The notes beneath the pieces were generated by a model. The model had not been told where the DNA came from. It was given only the letters and a program-made list of their open reading frames with translations, and did no database searches. A DNA stretch of 64,000 nt, taken from assembly GCA_030789695.1 (NCBI GenBank), contig CM061139.1, forward strand, positions 2,495,878 through 2,559,877. The letters run 5' to 3'. Below, piece after piece: positions 47,206 to 57,042 of this stretch (position 1 is the stretch's first letter; each line of letters begins with the position of its first letter). A program made the translations under genes and the position numbers. Origin of the DNA: Scilla litardierei (lineage: Eukaryota > Streptophyta > Magnoliopsida > Asparagales > Asparagaceae).

Positions 47206-47396
47206 GTTTTGTGGAGACAACCAGAGGATGTTACAGTATGAGGCTCATCGAAATGGGACCGTTGTGTAACAAGCTCACTCTGTTCTGTAAAAATTTGTCA
47301 GCCTTCGTATTTGTTGATGCCATCCATCCATCAGAGAGAATATACAAGTTGGTTGCCGAGCAAGCCTTGAATAATGTTATGCCCCAGTTGTATTGA
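47206..47396 (+). pseudogene. Captured C-terminal exon of a GDSL esterase/lipase
   Basis: After an acceptor-like TGCAG at 47201-47205, the frame reads GFVETTRGCYSMRLIEMGPL, then a CNKLTLFCKNLSAFVFVDAIHP segment and a KLVAEQALNN tail before TGA. This is the final block of plant GDSL lipases: a Cys-rich stretch, then the F-V-F-x-D-x-x-H-P motif with catalytic Asp and His, then an amphipathic helix. D and H are kept; the usual Trp before the Asp is Val, and the usual CCG motif is CYS. The upstream blocks with the catalytic Ser (GDS) are not visible nearby, so this is a fragment rather than a gene. It lies about 900 bases before the Helitron 3' end. Confidence 0.75.
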
Positions 47397-48287
47397 TCTG
47401 TACTACATATGTAAATTGTTCAGTAATGTTGTGTAACAAAAAGAAATTGATTTTTATATTGATGATATTTCATGTGTGTAACAAAGATAATAATGAGACA
47501 ATGTCCACGTGCAAATTATATATTCAACAAATTTTCAAGAAATTATTGGGAGTTGCAAAAAGAACTTGCATTTATATTTATGATATTTCATGTGTTTAAC
47601 AAGGAGAATACTCAGGAAATGTGGTGTGTCTCATTAACTGTTTCCTTTGAACAATATGACCAGCTAATTGCTTCCCCCAAATGTCGAGGCCTACCATTAG
47701 CCGTTTAATTTTAGCAGCCACAACTGCCACAACATCTGGCTGAAAATTAAGGTGATTCTGATTCTCCTAAATCAAAAGAGTATCTCATCCTGTTGTAACC
47801 AAAAGAGTATGTAGCTCATCCATATTGACAACACATATCTATTATACAAAAGAGTATGCCACATAGTCACACATGACAACCACCTCACCCCGATGACCCA
47901 AAAGTCACCAAAAAATCCTGACAAATACACACTCCAATCAAATAACACCCAAAAACAAATCCAAAGAGCACACCCAAGCTCAAACAACACCCAATAACAA
48001 ATCCAACTTCACACCCGAAGGCGACCACGCTAAATTTTTTTATGCGAATTTGTTGTTCCACGCTGAAGGCGCCCTCTAAATTGGTGCCCACGCCGAATGC
48101 ACCCGCTAAATTTTTTACGCTAATTTGTTGTTCCGCATCGAAGGCGTTCGTGTAGAATTTGTCGTTCTGTGTTGAATGCTCCTGTGTCCCGAAATATTTT
48201 TACGCTAATTTGTTGTTCTTTTAAATTTTGGCTGCGTAAATAATTTTTTGGGGAACACATATTTTGCGGGATAAAATCTTAAATGAA
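47397..48287. mobile_element. Helitron H1 3' subterminal region
   Basis: From about 48030 a unit containing TTTTTACGCTAATTTGTTGTTC followed by a GAAGGCG-type word recurs three or more times. The last 120 bases before the palindrome are similar to the end of the second Helitron. No gene is seen. Confidence 0.6.
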
Positions 48288-48305
48288 CCGTGCCCGCGGG
48301 CACGG
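48288..48305 (+). other. 3' terminal palindrome of Helitron H1
   Basis: CCGTGCCCGCGGGCACGG is a perfect palindrome, eleven bases before the terminus. This is the place of the Helitron 3' hairpin, thought to stop rolling-circle transfer. Confidence 0.8.
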
Positions 48306-48316
48306 GTTATATACTA

Positions 48317-48997
48317 TCTATTATACATTTGACAGTGTTTTTTGAATTCTAGGGCTGACTAGGACAAGCTGACTAGGACAAACAGGTTGATAGAAAGACG
48401 ACTTGGATTTAATCTTGAGGAATGAATGGTTGAGATGAGATTTTGTGAAAAGTTTTGAAGTGAAAAACATTTCTAGAGAAATGAAACTTTATGGGAAATG
48501 AAACTTTCGGGGGAATGAAAGTTTCTGGGGAAATGAAACTTTATGGGGAATGAACGTTTCTGGGGAAATGAAACTTTAAGGGGAATGAAAGTTTTTTGGG
48601 AATAGCAGAGTGCATGCGAATGATGCACGGGAATGAAAGTTTATGGGGAAAAAAATATAAACTTGCACTTAATGATGTAGATCGAATGCCGTTGCAGATC
48701 GAATGATATCTCCCTCAATGCGTGGCACACCGTCTCTTCGACTCATGGGGCAAATATGCGCGCCGAAGGCGCCCGAGCCATTTTTAACGCTAATTTGTTG
48801 CTCCGCGCCAATTTTTTACGCTAATTTGTTGTTTCGTGTCGAATGCGCACGCGCCAAATTTGTTGTTCCACGCCGATTTTTTACGCTAATTTGTTGTTCC
48901 GCGCAATTTTGACTGTGGAAATAATTTTTTGAGAAATAAAGATTTCGCGGGGGAAAATCTTAAATGAACCGTGCCCGCGGGCATGGGGTATGACTAG
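48317..48997 (+). mobile_element. Short non-autonomous Helitron H2, joined to the end of H1
   Basis: It starts TCTATTATAC after an A and ends GACTAG before a T. The 3' hairpin at 48969-48986 is the H1 palindrome with one mismatch (CATGG for CACGG). The final 230 bases resemble the end of H1, so both belong to one family. A minisatellite of about 36-base units (GGGGAAATGAAACTTTATGG type) occupies 48478-48600. Subterminal ACGCTAATTTGTTG words recur at 48787-48895. It encodes no transposition protein. Confidence 0.82.
48478..48600. repeat. Minisatellite in Helitron H2
   Basis: Three to four units alternate AATGAAACTTTATGGGG and AATGAAAGTTTCTGGGG, with a period near 36 bases. Confidence 0.8.
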
Positions 48998-50138
48998 TAT
49001 ATATATATATAAACACTACAAGAGTACAAGGTCAAATGAACATCAACATGTCCATCAAATACATCATATATGAGACTCAAAAAGAACAAAATACATCATG
49101 ATACTCAGACATCATCACCAAATATCCATCATACAAACATTGAAGAACTACTCAACCCTAACCAAAACAGACCAAAAAAAATGTAGGTCTCAAGGTGAGT
49201 GAACAAAAGATAACAACTGCAGCATCAGTCAATGTTGATGACAATGGGGTCCGAAGGATGACCAGATGAGCGGAACATCAGCCTAGCAGAGCGGTGAGTA
49301 GGATAAGCTGAGTCTTCCTCTTGGAAGACGAAGCACGCGCGGCAGAGGATTCCACATGAGCATGAACGGGGGTCTGGACCACTGAAGGCACCTACACAAA
49401 GCCTGGAGGAGGAGGAACATCAACATGGGTAGTATCCTCAGACTTAGAAAACATGGCCTGAAGCTCGGCAGGAATGGGAAAGCCATGAAGCATGAGAGAC
49501 TTGTACTGAAGCTCGAGAAGGAGGGTGAGCTTCTCATCCATAGAGGCAGCAAGCTTCTCGAGAGAAGTGACACGGTCACACAATCTACCGAGAAGGAAAT
49601 CCTCAAGGGGTACCAACGGAGGAGTACGGGGAGGGTGATCAGCAGGCTGTGAAGAGTGTTCAGTAACATTTGCTGAAGGAATGGGGTCACCGACCATGAT
49701 ACTCAGGAACTCCCCAGATGAAGGAGGCGAAGAGGGTACCGGATCAGTGGGTTGAGGTGAGGGTACATCATCAAGGAAGTCGAAAGATCCCTTAGGAAAA
49801 AGATGACCAGAGGGATCCATGAACTCGATCGACAGAAACTAGGTCACGAGGCAAAGAGAGAAACACACAAAGAATCTAACCAAAATAAAGAGGACAAACG
49901 AGGCAATCAAAGTCTGAGCGGTGCACTCGACAAACGACGAGACGACGGGGACGAAGAGCGCCAGAGGAACGATCGCCTGTGGGTTCGAAGCGGGAAGTCG
50001 AAGGGTTTCAATCGAAGGAGAGAGAAAACGTGGGTTTGAAATGAAGTGTCTTGATGATTTAATGAAGGGGAAAAATAATCTGGGCCGTTAGATCAAAGAA
50101 TCGATGGCTTAGATCAGAGGCAGTGAACTGCCACAATC
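48998..50138 (-). mobile_element. Copia 3' internal region, resumed after the LINE and Helitrons
   Basis: The junction is a short TA run (48998-49011) matching the AT run left of the LINE, so this continues the copia internal region broken at 22494. It contains the ORF at 49392-49820 and, upstream of it on the minus strand, a pyrimidine-rich leader-like stretch (49821-50090). The order pol, downstream ORF, multiple PPTs and LTR fits a Sire-type element. Confidence 0.65.
49392..49820 (-). CDS. Downstream ORF of the copia element, position of the Sire env-like gene
   Basis: The ATG at 49820 opens 142 residues, MDPSGHLFPKGSFDFLDDVP and on, rich in Pro and Ser. A helical segment follows (residues about 78-110, LCDRVTSLEKLAASMDEKLTLLLELQ), then a TAG. 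The same frame stays open for about 30 more residues with an SSKRK patch. No signal peptide or membrane segment is visible, so an envelope role is not supported by sequence; the comparison with the env-like gene of Sire elements is by position only. It may be a truncated relic. Confidence 0.4.
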   Translation of the reverse strand: MDPSGHLFPKGSFDFLDDVPSPQPTDPVPSSPPSSGEFLSIMVGDPIPSANVTEHSSQPADHPPRTPPLVPLEDFLLGRLCDRVTSLEKLAASMDEKLTLLLELQYKSLMLHGFPIPAELQAMFSKSEDTTHVDVPPPPGFV

Positions 50139-50482
50139 GGAGACAGTCGACTGATGAACAAAGGTCAGTCGACTGGATGAAGTGATAAGAAATAAGCTTA
50201 GGATGACAGACAGTTGATTGTCGCGTAACACACAGTCGCCTGTCTGAGGGACAGTCGACTGTATTATACCCTTCAGTCGACTGACTGAGAATCAATAAAA
50301 TTGATGAAAAGACAGAGACAGCTGACGAAATTGACAGGCGCTTGATGACTAAAATACAGTCGCCTGTTGATCTAACAATCGACTGTAAAATAGTCACCAG
50401 TCGACTGTGCGAAAGATACACTCTGCAGACAGAGAAGATAGAGTAGGGCAGTCGACTGTCGAAGAAAAGACAGTCGTCTGTC
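50139..50482. repeat. Second CAGTCGACTG array, in the copia internal region
   Basis: About twelve copies or variants of the palindromic decamer lie between the downstream ORF and the end of pol. Good copies stand near 50143, 50165, 50250, 50274, 50398 and 50450. Variants include CAGTCGCCTG, CAATCGACTG and CAGTCGTCTG. The decamer and its variants match the LTR array (2795-3440), but the spacers do not. Confidence 0.85.
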
Positions 50483-50747
50483 CTGGTCCAAAAATGCACA
50501 GAGAGGTTAAAATCCAGAGGATATGCACATCTCACCCTAGGACATATACTCTAATCAAAAGCTCATCATAAAATCAACATCAAATTATAAATCGTTTATT
50601 AAACAAATCTCTTAAAACAATCTGAAAACTCATGTAATCAAAGAAATCTCAATTGCCTTTCTTAAAACAAATATATGATATATCAAATGAAGAGAGGCAA
50701 CATGATGATATAAGCTCAAAAAGTGTTATAACAAGTAAATTGAGCTC
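50483..50747. mobile_element. AT-rich spacer downstream of copia pol
   Basis: There are repeated AAACAAAT and CTTAAAACAA words and no coding potential. Regulatory content is not evident. Confidence 0.5.
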
Positions 50748-51250
50748 CTAAATTTTGGATTCACCCATAATCCCCAATTCTCCACGCAACCTCACAAATG
50801 AATCTTCTTTAAGAGGTTTTGTGAAGATGTCGGTGATTTGTGGTTTCAATGCACTCTAAGATGATATCCTTCTTAGCTACATGATCATTGATAAAATGGT
50901 GTCTCACATCTATGTGTTTGGTACGAGAGTGATGTATCAGGTTCTTGAAAAGACATATAGCAATTTGGTTATCAACCATGATAGGGCAAGTATCACAATT
51001 GACACTATAGTCTCTAAGAGTGTGTCTCATCCAAAGAACTTGTGCACATGCAAGACTCGCGGCAATATATTCCGCTTCAGTCGTGGACAATGATACCGAG
51101 TTTTGTTTCTTGGAAAACCAAGAAACTAAGGAATTTCCTAGAAAATGGCAAGTTCCACTAGTACTTTTCCTATCGAATTTGCATCCGACAAAGTCGGCAT
51201 CTCTATATGAGATTAACTCATATGTGCTAGATTTAGGGTAAAGTAACCAT
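50748..51250 (-). pseudogene. Copia RNase H domain, frameshifted
   Basis: Read from 51250 downward, the pieces are CKFDRKSTSG, then LGNSLVSWFSKKQNSVS, then STTEAEYIAASLACAQVLW and RHHFINDHVAKKDI. After a frame change near 50850 the tail QITDIFTKPLKEDSFVRLRG leads to the stop at 50748. These are the usual closing motifs of copia polyproteins, including the STTEAEY and HHFI residues of RNase H. At least two frame changes separate the parts. Confidence 0.85.
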
Positions 51251-52361
51251 AATCTAGTGACTGATTGAGATAACGAAATATTTGTTTAACTACAGTCAAG
51301 TGTGACTCTTTAGGTCTAGCTTGATATCTAGCACACAATCATATGGAAAACATGATATCGGGCATACTAGCAGTTAAATAAAGTAAGCTGCCGATCATAC
51401 CTCGATATAGACGAACGTCTACATCTTTTTCGTTCATATCCTTGTGTAGATGGGTTGTCGTACTCGTGTGAGTCCTTTTGCTTGAAGACGATTCCATCCC
51501 GAATCGCTTGATAAGCTCCTCTATGTAATTTGTTTGATGTATGAAAGTTCCATCCTTCATTTGTCGAATTTGTAGTCCAAGGAAGTAATTGAGCTCTCCC
51601 ATGTGGCTCATCTCGAATTCATCCTTCATAGATTAGAAAATTCTTGACAAAGATTAAAGTTAGTAGAACCAAATATTATATCGTCTATATAAACTTGAAT
51701 CAATAGGATGCCATTTTCATAATCTTTAATGAAAAGAGTTGAATCAACTTCTCCTATTTTAAAACCTAAATCCAAAATAAAGGTCTTGAGTCGATCATAC
51801 CAAGCTCTGGGAGCTTGTCTTAACCCATACAATGCTTTCTTAAGTTTGAAAACATGATTTGGAAATTTTTCATGTATGAAACCGGGAGGTTGAGAAACAT
51901 ATACTTCTTCATTTACAATCCCATTTAAAAATACACTTTTAACATCCATTTGAAATAGTTTGAAATTCTTATGAGATGCAAAAGATAAAAGTAATCTAAT
52001 AGCTTCTAATCTAGCTACGAGGGCAAAGGATTCTTCGAAATCGATACCTTCCTCTTGCCAGTAGCCTTGGGCTACTAACCTTGCTTTGTTCCTTGTGATG
52101 ACCTCGTTCTCATCGGTCTTGTTCTTGAAGATCCATTTGGTCCCAATAACTTGATGACTACTTGGAAGAGGAACTGGCTCCCAAACTTCATTTCTCTTGA
52201 ATTTCATGAGTTCTTCTTCCATTGCCACTATACAAGAGCTATCCTCACAAGTTTCTTGGATATTCATTAGCTCAATGGTAGAGACAAATGCGCAATGAGA
52301 GAATTCTTCAATTCTTGACCTCGTTCGAACACCCACACCAATATCTCCAATAATTTGGTCA
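51251..52361 (-). pseudogene. Copia reverse transcriptase (RVT_2), frameshifted
   Basis: The frame 51626-52336 carries [20 protein letters not shown], then [12 protein letters not shown] with the first catalytic Asp, then [15 protein letters not shown] and YIDDI with the Asp pair of the active site. A frame change near 51627 continues as MSHMGELNYFLGLQIRQ, then the YRGMIGSLLYLTASMPDIMF motif down to 51339. In [10 protein letters not shown] a Val replaces the usual Ala. Reverse transcription is lost through frameshifts, not through loss of catalytic residues. Confidence 0.9.
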
Positions 52362-54200
52362 GATGGATGGTTGCGAACGGTTGGATAAGCTTTGGTTATT
52401 CCTGCATCACTTAGAACATCTTCAACAATCTCATTCGTAGTGTTAGTCTCAATAATTGAAGCATTAATCTTTACATTACTAAGAGAATCACATATAGCAT
52501 CTACACTATCATCTACAACATGAGGATTTTGATTTTCATAATCATCATAAAAATCTTCATAAAATGATACGTGTAGTGATTCCTCAATCGTTGAAGAAGT
52601 TTTGTTGTATATCTAGTAGGCTTTGCTATGTGTGGAATATCCAACAAAAATTCCTTCATCGGATATTGGCTCAAATTTATCTAAATTACCAAAAGTGTTC
52701 TTGAAAGAACATTTTGAACCAAAAACTAGAAAATATTTTACTTAAGGATTTTTGTCATAAAATAACTCAAAACAAGTTTTGTTCGTTCGGGGTCTCACTA
52801 GGATCCTATTGAGCACATAACATGTCGTGTGCAACGCCTCTGTCCAAAATTGTAGTCCAAGATGACTATCATGGAGCATAGTGCGAGCACACTCAATAAG
52901 CGTCCTATTCTTTCTCTCTACAACACCATTTTATGGTGGAGCCCGAGGAAAGGAAAAATTGTGAGTTATCCCGGTGTCATCACAAAACTTTGTAAAAGAC
53001 TCATTCTCAAATTCTCCTCCATGATTACTACAGATAGTGATAATGGTGGATCCTAAGAGATTCTGAATCTTCTTTGCAAATATGGTAAACTCTTCAAAAG
53101 CTTTATTCTTATTAGTTAAGAATGAAACCCAAATAAATCTAGAGAAGTCGTCAATGACAACTAATCCATAATGAGAATTGCCTAAAGGAGCGGTTCTAGT
53201 TGGCCCAAACAAGTCTAGATGAAGTAGTTCTAGGGGCCTCTTAGAAGTAATGCCTTCTTTAAGCTTAAAAGAGGATTTACTAAGTCATGTGGATGGTTGC
53301 GAACGGTTGGGTAAGCTTTGGGTATTCCTGCATCACTTGGAACATCTTCAACAATCTCATTAGTAGTGTTAGTCTCAATAATTGAATCATTAATCTTTAC
53401 ATTACTAAGAGAATCACATATAGCATCTACACTATCATTTACAACATGAGGATTTTGATTTTCATAATCTTCATAAAAATCTTCATAAAATGATACGTGT
53501 AGTGATTCCTTGATCGTTGAAGAAGTTTTGTTGTATATCTAGCAGGCTTTGCTACGTGTGGAATATCCAACAAATATTCCTTCATCGGATCTTGCCTCAA
53601 ATTTATCTAAATTACCAAAAGTGTTCTTGAAAGAACATTTTGAACCAAAAACTCGAAAATATTTTACTTGAGGCTTTTGTCATAAAATAACTCAAAACAA
53701 GTTTTGTTTGTTCGGGGTCTCACTAGGATCCTATTGAGCATATAACATGCCGTGTGCACCGCCTCTACCCAAAATTGTAGTCCAAGATGACTATCATGGA
53801 GCATAGTGCAAGCACACTTAATAAGCGTCCTATTATTTATCTCTATAACACCATTTTGTGGTGGAGCCCGAGGAAAGGAAAAATTGTGAGTTATCCCGGT
53901 GTCATCACAAAACTTTGTAAAAGACGCATTCTCAAATTCTCCTCCATGATCACTAAGAGATCCTAAGAGATTCTGAATCTTCTTTACAAATATGGTAAAC
54001 TCTTCAAAAGCTTTATTCTTATTAGTTAAGAATGAAACCCAAGTAAATCTAGAAAAGTCGTCAACTACAACTAATCCATAATGAGCATTGCTTAAAGAAG
54101 CGGTTCTAGTTGGCCCAAACAAGTCTAGATGAAGTAGTTCTAGGGGCCTCTTAGAAGTAATGCCTTCTTTAAGCTTAAAAGATGATTTACTAAGTTTACC
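52362..54200 (-). repeat. Tandem duplication of about 0.92 kb inside copia pol
   Basis: Copy 1 (about 52362-53286) and copy 2 (about 53287-54200) align with an offset of 926 bases near their left ends. Both begin near GGTTGCGAACGGTTGG and end GATTTACTAAG on the plus strand. They hold the end of the integrase domain and the linker to reverse transcriptase. Copy 1 repeats the integrase segment at 52931-53212. The copies differ by many substitutions and a few small indels, so the event is not recent. Confidence 0.9.
52931..53212 (-). pseudogene. Duplicated integrase fragment
   Basis: It reads FGPTRTAPLGNSHYGLVV, then IDDFSRFIWVSFLTNKNKAF, then a CSNHGGEFENESF segment where the usual catalytic Asp is Asn. 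It is the second copy of residues about 242-328 of the protein at 53664-54842, created by the tandem duplication. Confidence 0.85.
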
Positions 54201-54842
54201 TCTTTGACATGAATCACAAAAGTTTTTCTTACTAAAAGCAGTTTTTGGAAAACCTTTGACTAGATCATGCTTAGCTAACTTATATAAGTGCTTGAAATAA
54301 ACATGACCAAAACGATGATGCCATAATAGTTGTTCATTTGTATTAGCAACTAAGCAGTGTTCTATGGTTTTAGGCAAGCTCAAATAATAAATATTTTTAT
54401 GCCTAATACCGGTAAATAAAACATGCGAATTAGAATCAACAATTTCACACATACCCTCTCCAAAGTTAATCTTGTAACCTTTGTCACAAAGTTGACTAAT
54501 GGAGATAAGGTTGTGATATAAACCACTAACAAGATATACATTAGTAATTAAAGGTTTGGAGGGGTTTCCGACTATACCTACTCCAATGATGGTTCCCTTT
54601 TGGTTACCTTCAAAAGTGGCCGTTGCACCATCCTTGATGCTAATCACTTCGGAGAGCAATGATGGATCTCCCGTCATATGTTTGGAGCAACCACTGTCGA
54701 GAATCCATCCTTTCCTTTTAGAGCTAGTTTGATCTTTCTTGTTCTTTTCTTTCTCTTGGGTACCTGCATAGTATACCATAAGCTCATGGTACCCAATTTT
54801 TGTTGGGTCCAAGGGGATTAGCCCTTTGGAAGCCAAGTCCAA
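53664..54842 (-). pseudogene. Copia protease and integrase
   Basis: The open frame of 392 residues carries the aspartic protease motif DSG at residues 49-51 (WILDSGCSKHMTG). The zinc-binding HHCC region of the integrase N-terminus (H176, H180, C209, C212 in LLWHHRFGH and CDSCQRGK) follows. The integrase core has D240 in HLDLFGP, D298 in SDHGGEF and E334 in GVIEINNR, with the D35E spacing. The frame then stops before reverse transcriptase, where the tandem duplication begins to intervene. It overlaps the gag frame by about 25 bases in another frame, so gag and pol are separated by a frame change. Confidence 0.9.
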
Positions 54843-55771
54843 GTGGACTTCCGCTTCCCAACATAATTACTATTCTTAATAATATCTTGAAAATAGGAAT
54901 CAACATATGCATTCCTATCATTTAAGCTAGTGTTCTTAGGACCCCAAATGGTGTATGTTTTGGGAGTCTTTTTCCTAGTTGCATGCATACTTGTTAGATT
55001 TCTATGTGGTGCATGCATCTTAGGAACATGGTTTCTAGCATATAAATGAGGTGGTGGATATGCATTGGACATACGAGGATTATATGTATGTTTGGGAACA
55101 TGTATGTTGTATGAAGCATATGGGTCATGTATGACATGCGGAGGATGTGCATACATGTAAGAATGATGCGTATGAGCATATGGGTGTATTAGAGCACGTA
55201 CATGAGTATTTCTCATGTGTGGATTTGTACGCATCCGTGGGTGTGGAGCATAAAAAGTATCATGAGTATCCACTTGTGAAGTAGGAGATTTCCCACGTGG
55301 ATGCAGGCTTGTGTACATGTAAGCATGGCTTCTCTTTTGGTTTCCACCCTCAGTGGGTTTCTTGCCAAAAAGAGGAGACGATGAAGTGGTGACTTTCTTG
55401 GTAGGTTTGCTACCTATAGTGTCTTTGACACCACTTGTGGATGCACCAGAGGAAGACCTCACAAAGTCTATAGTGACATCACTATAGGAAGTACGTGCAT
55501 TGGATGAATTTGCTTCCACAAAACTAAGACCAACACGATGTGTGGCCGGAAATTGGTTTGCAAGCAAATCGTCCAATTGTCCTTTTCCCTTATTGAATCT
55601 CACAATACGGGAGGACATGAGCTCATATTTCTCCTTAAGAGAAGAAATATTGGTATCCAAGGTGGACACCCATGCTTTGAGCTCGTGCACTTGAGTTTTA
55701 AGAGAATTGTTACGAGGTGGAACTCGCACACAATGAATTTGTATTGAGGGAAACCAAGGGCACGGTGGTTC
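54818..55771 (-). pseudogene. Copia gag C-terminal part, truncated at its 5' side
   Basis: The frame begins without an ATG at the junction with region F. It reads a coiled segment (LKTQVHELKAWVSTLDTNIS), then NKGKGQLDDLLANQF, typical of the gag C-terminus of Sire-like copia elements. A His/Tyr/Pro-rich linker follows (HPYAHTHHSYMYAHPPH). No zinc knuckle is seen, and the capsid part and the 5' LTR are missing from the window. The end of homology near 55735-55771 is inferred. Confidence 0.75.
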
Positions 55772-56832
55772 TGTTGACAAGAGGGTTTAGGTGGGCAATT
55801 TAACAGGTGATTAATGGGGTAAAGAGGCTGGACTTGCCGCCGGGGGTGGCCACGGAGTCAAATCCCACCGGACACGGCGGAGGAAGATCGGGTAGCAGGA
55901 GGCTGGAGCTGATGTTGACCAAGGGGCGAGCTTTCCTGCAGCACGAGCAACTCGTCAGAAGGGCGGGGTTGGGATCCAATCCTTAGCCCCTCTGATGCCT
56001 AAGTCAGTAATAGGACTTAAAACGGGGGCTAGGCACGCCGGTCGGACTGAGGGTGTGTCGACCGTACGTGGCGAGCTATAAGTGGGAGAACAAAGATGTG
56101 GACGACCTTTGCTCTCGTGTGTGAATAATAGATTGAGAGAGAGAATTTGCCAACCCCCTTCCTCGTAAGAAGTAAGGGGGTATGTATACCTGATGGGAGA
56201 TGACTAGGGGGGCTGACCTGGCATGCTGACTCGACGTGCTGAGTTGGCTTGGTTGTCGGCGGAAGCTTCGGACGAGGAGGTCAGGAACAGGAGTGCCTGA
56301 CCTACTTTTGTCAGACGGCGCAACAGCTTGGGGCACTTTTGTCAGGGTGTCAGGGCCGAAAGCATTAATTGTCAGGGGGCTCAGCTGCCAGGGGTGCTTT
56401 GTCAGATGGTCGGGTGGCGTTAGTGTCAGTCGTGTCCTTATCCTAGGTTGTTTGTCGTTGGTGACGAACTAAAGGTCAGGCTATGCCATCCCTGGCGCCG
56501 CGGTTCATGGGGACCGGTCGGGTCGACTGGCTCGGTGGTTGTCCGGCCCGGCCACGCCCCCTGTTGGGCCGCTGGCACGGAAGGACACACACATGCCTAT
56601 GTCAGCACGCCCGACGGTACTGTCCGGGTGCTCCCCAAGCGCCCTGCCCCTGGCGGGCCGTGCAACTGCGGTTGTATGCCTCGACCGGATGGGGGGAGTG
56701 CTGCGAGGTGCGCCCGTTCCCGTGTAGCTTCGGTCTTCCGGGGAGGCGGCCCTTTCGTGAAGGGGAGAGTTAATGGGGTATGTCAGCGGATCCGGGCGGG
56801 AGTCGGACTCTTACGATCTTTAGGTCGTAACA
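55772..56832 (-). mobile_element. LTR of a second Tat-like element (F), left copy
   Basis: The right edge is clear: GGTCGTAACA at 56832 followed by a PPT complement (ATTGCCCCCGG). The left edge is proposed at TGTTGACAAG (55772), where copia sequence ends. It shares with element E the phrase TGATGCCTAAGTCAG (near 55998) and the nearby CTCGTCAGAAGGG/GCTCGTCAGGGGG context. The partner LTR lies beyond the window, so no TSD can be checked. Confidence 0.55.
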
Positions 56833-57021
56833 ATTGCCCCCGGCATTCGAGTGTGAGGCGGAAGCCCGGCTCGGCTCGGATGGCGTAACACTACCTTCTA
56901 ACCTGACTCGGACTTGGATCCAAGCTCAGGGGTGGTGACGCTGCTCCCGCGGGGTATTGCCCGCTGTTGCAGGATCGCGAGGTCTCGTCCCGAGTGGGAA
57001 CCAAGGGGGGCGTTGCCCCCG

Positions 57022-57042
57022 CCCCCCCCCCCCCCCCCCCCC
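57022..57042. repeat. C homopolymer of 21 bases
   Basis: An uninterrupted C run stands right after GGGGGGCGTTGCCCCCG. The minus strand therefore carries 21 consecutive G, which could fold as a quadruplex. It is also a place where base-calling errors are likely. Confidence 0.9.

Larger units (their letters stand above)
28019..48316 (+). mobile_element. Large non-autonomous Helitron-like element (H1), interrupted by element E
   Basis: The 5' end reads TCTATATTATAAAAC after an A. The 3' end has the perfect 18-base palindrome CCGTGCCCGCGGGCACGG (48288-48305) about ten bases before the terminus ATACTA. A palindrome near the 3' end, TC at the 5' end and an AT target are Helitron hallmarks. The terminal CTRR is not canonical here (CTA then T). 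Without element E it is about 12.9 kb. I find no Rep/helicase gene. It carries a GDSL-lipase exon and many AT-rich minisatellite-like stretches, as gene-capturing Helitrons do. The 5' boundary rests on one motif and is less sure than the 3' one. Confidence 0.65.

Noticed and set aside
28019..48316. Autonomous Helitron
   Set aside because: No Rep endonuclease or helicase motifs were found in the 12.9 kb that remain after element E is removed.
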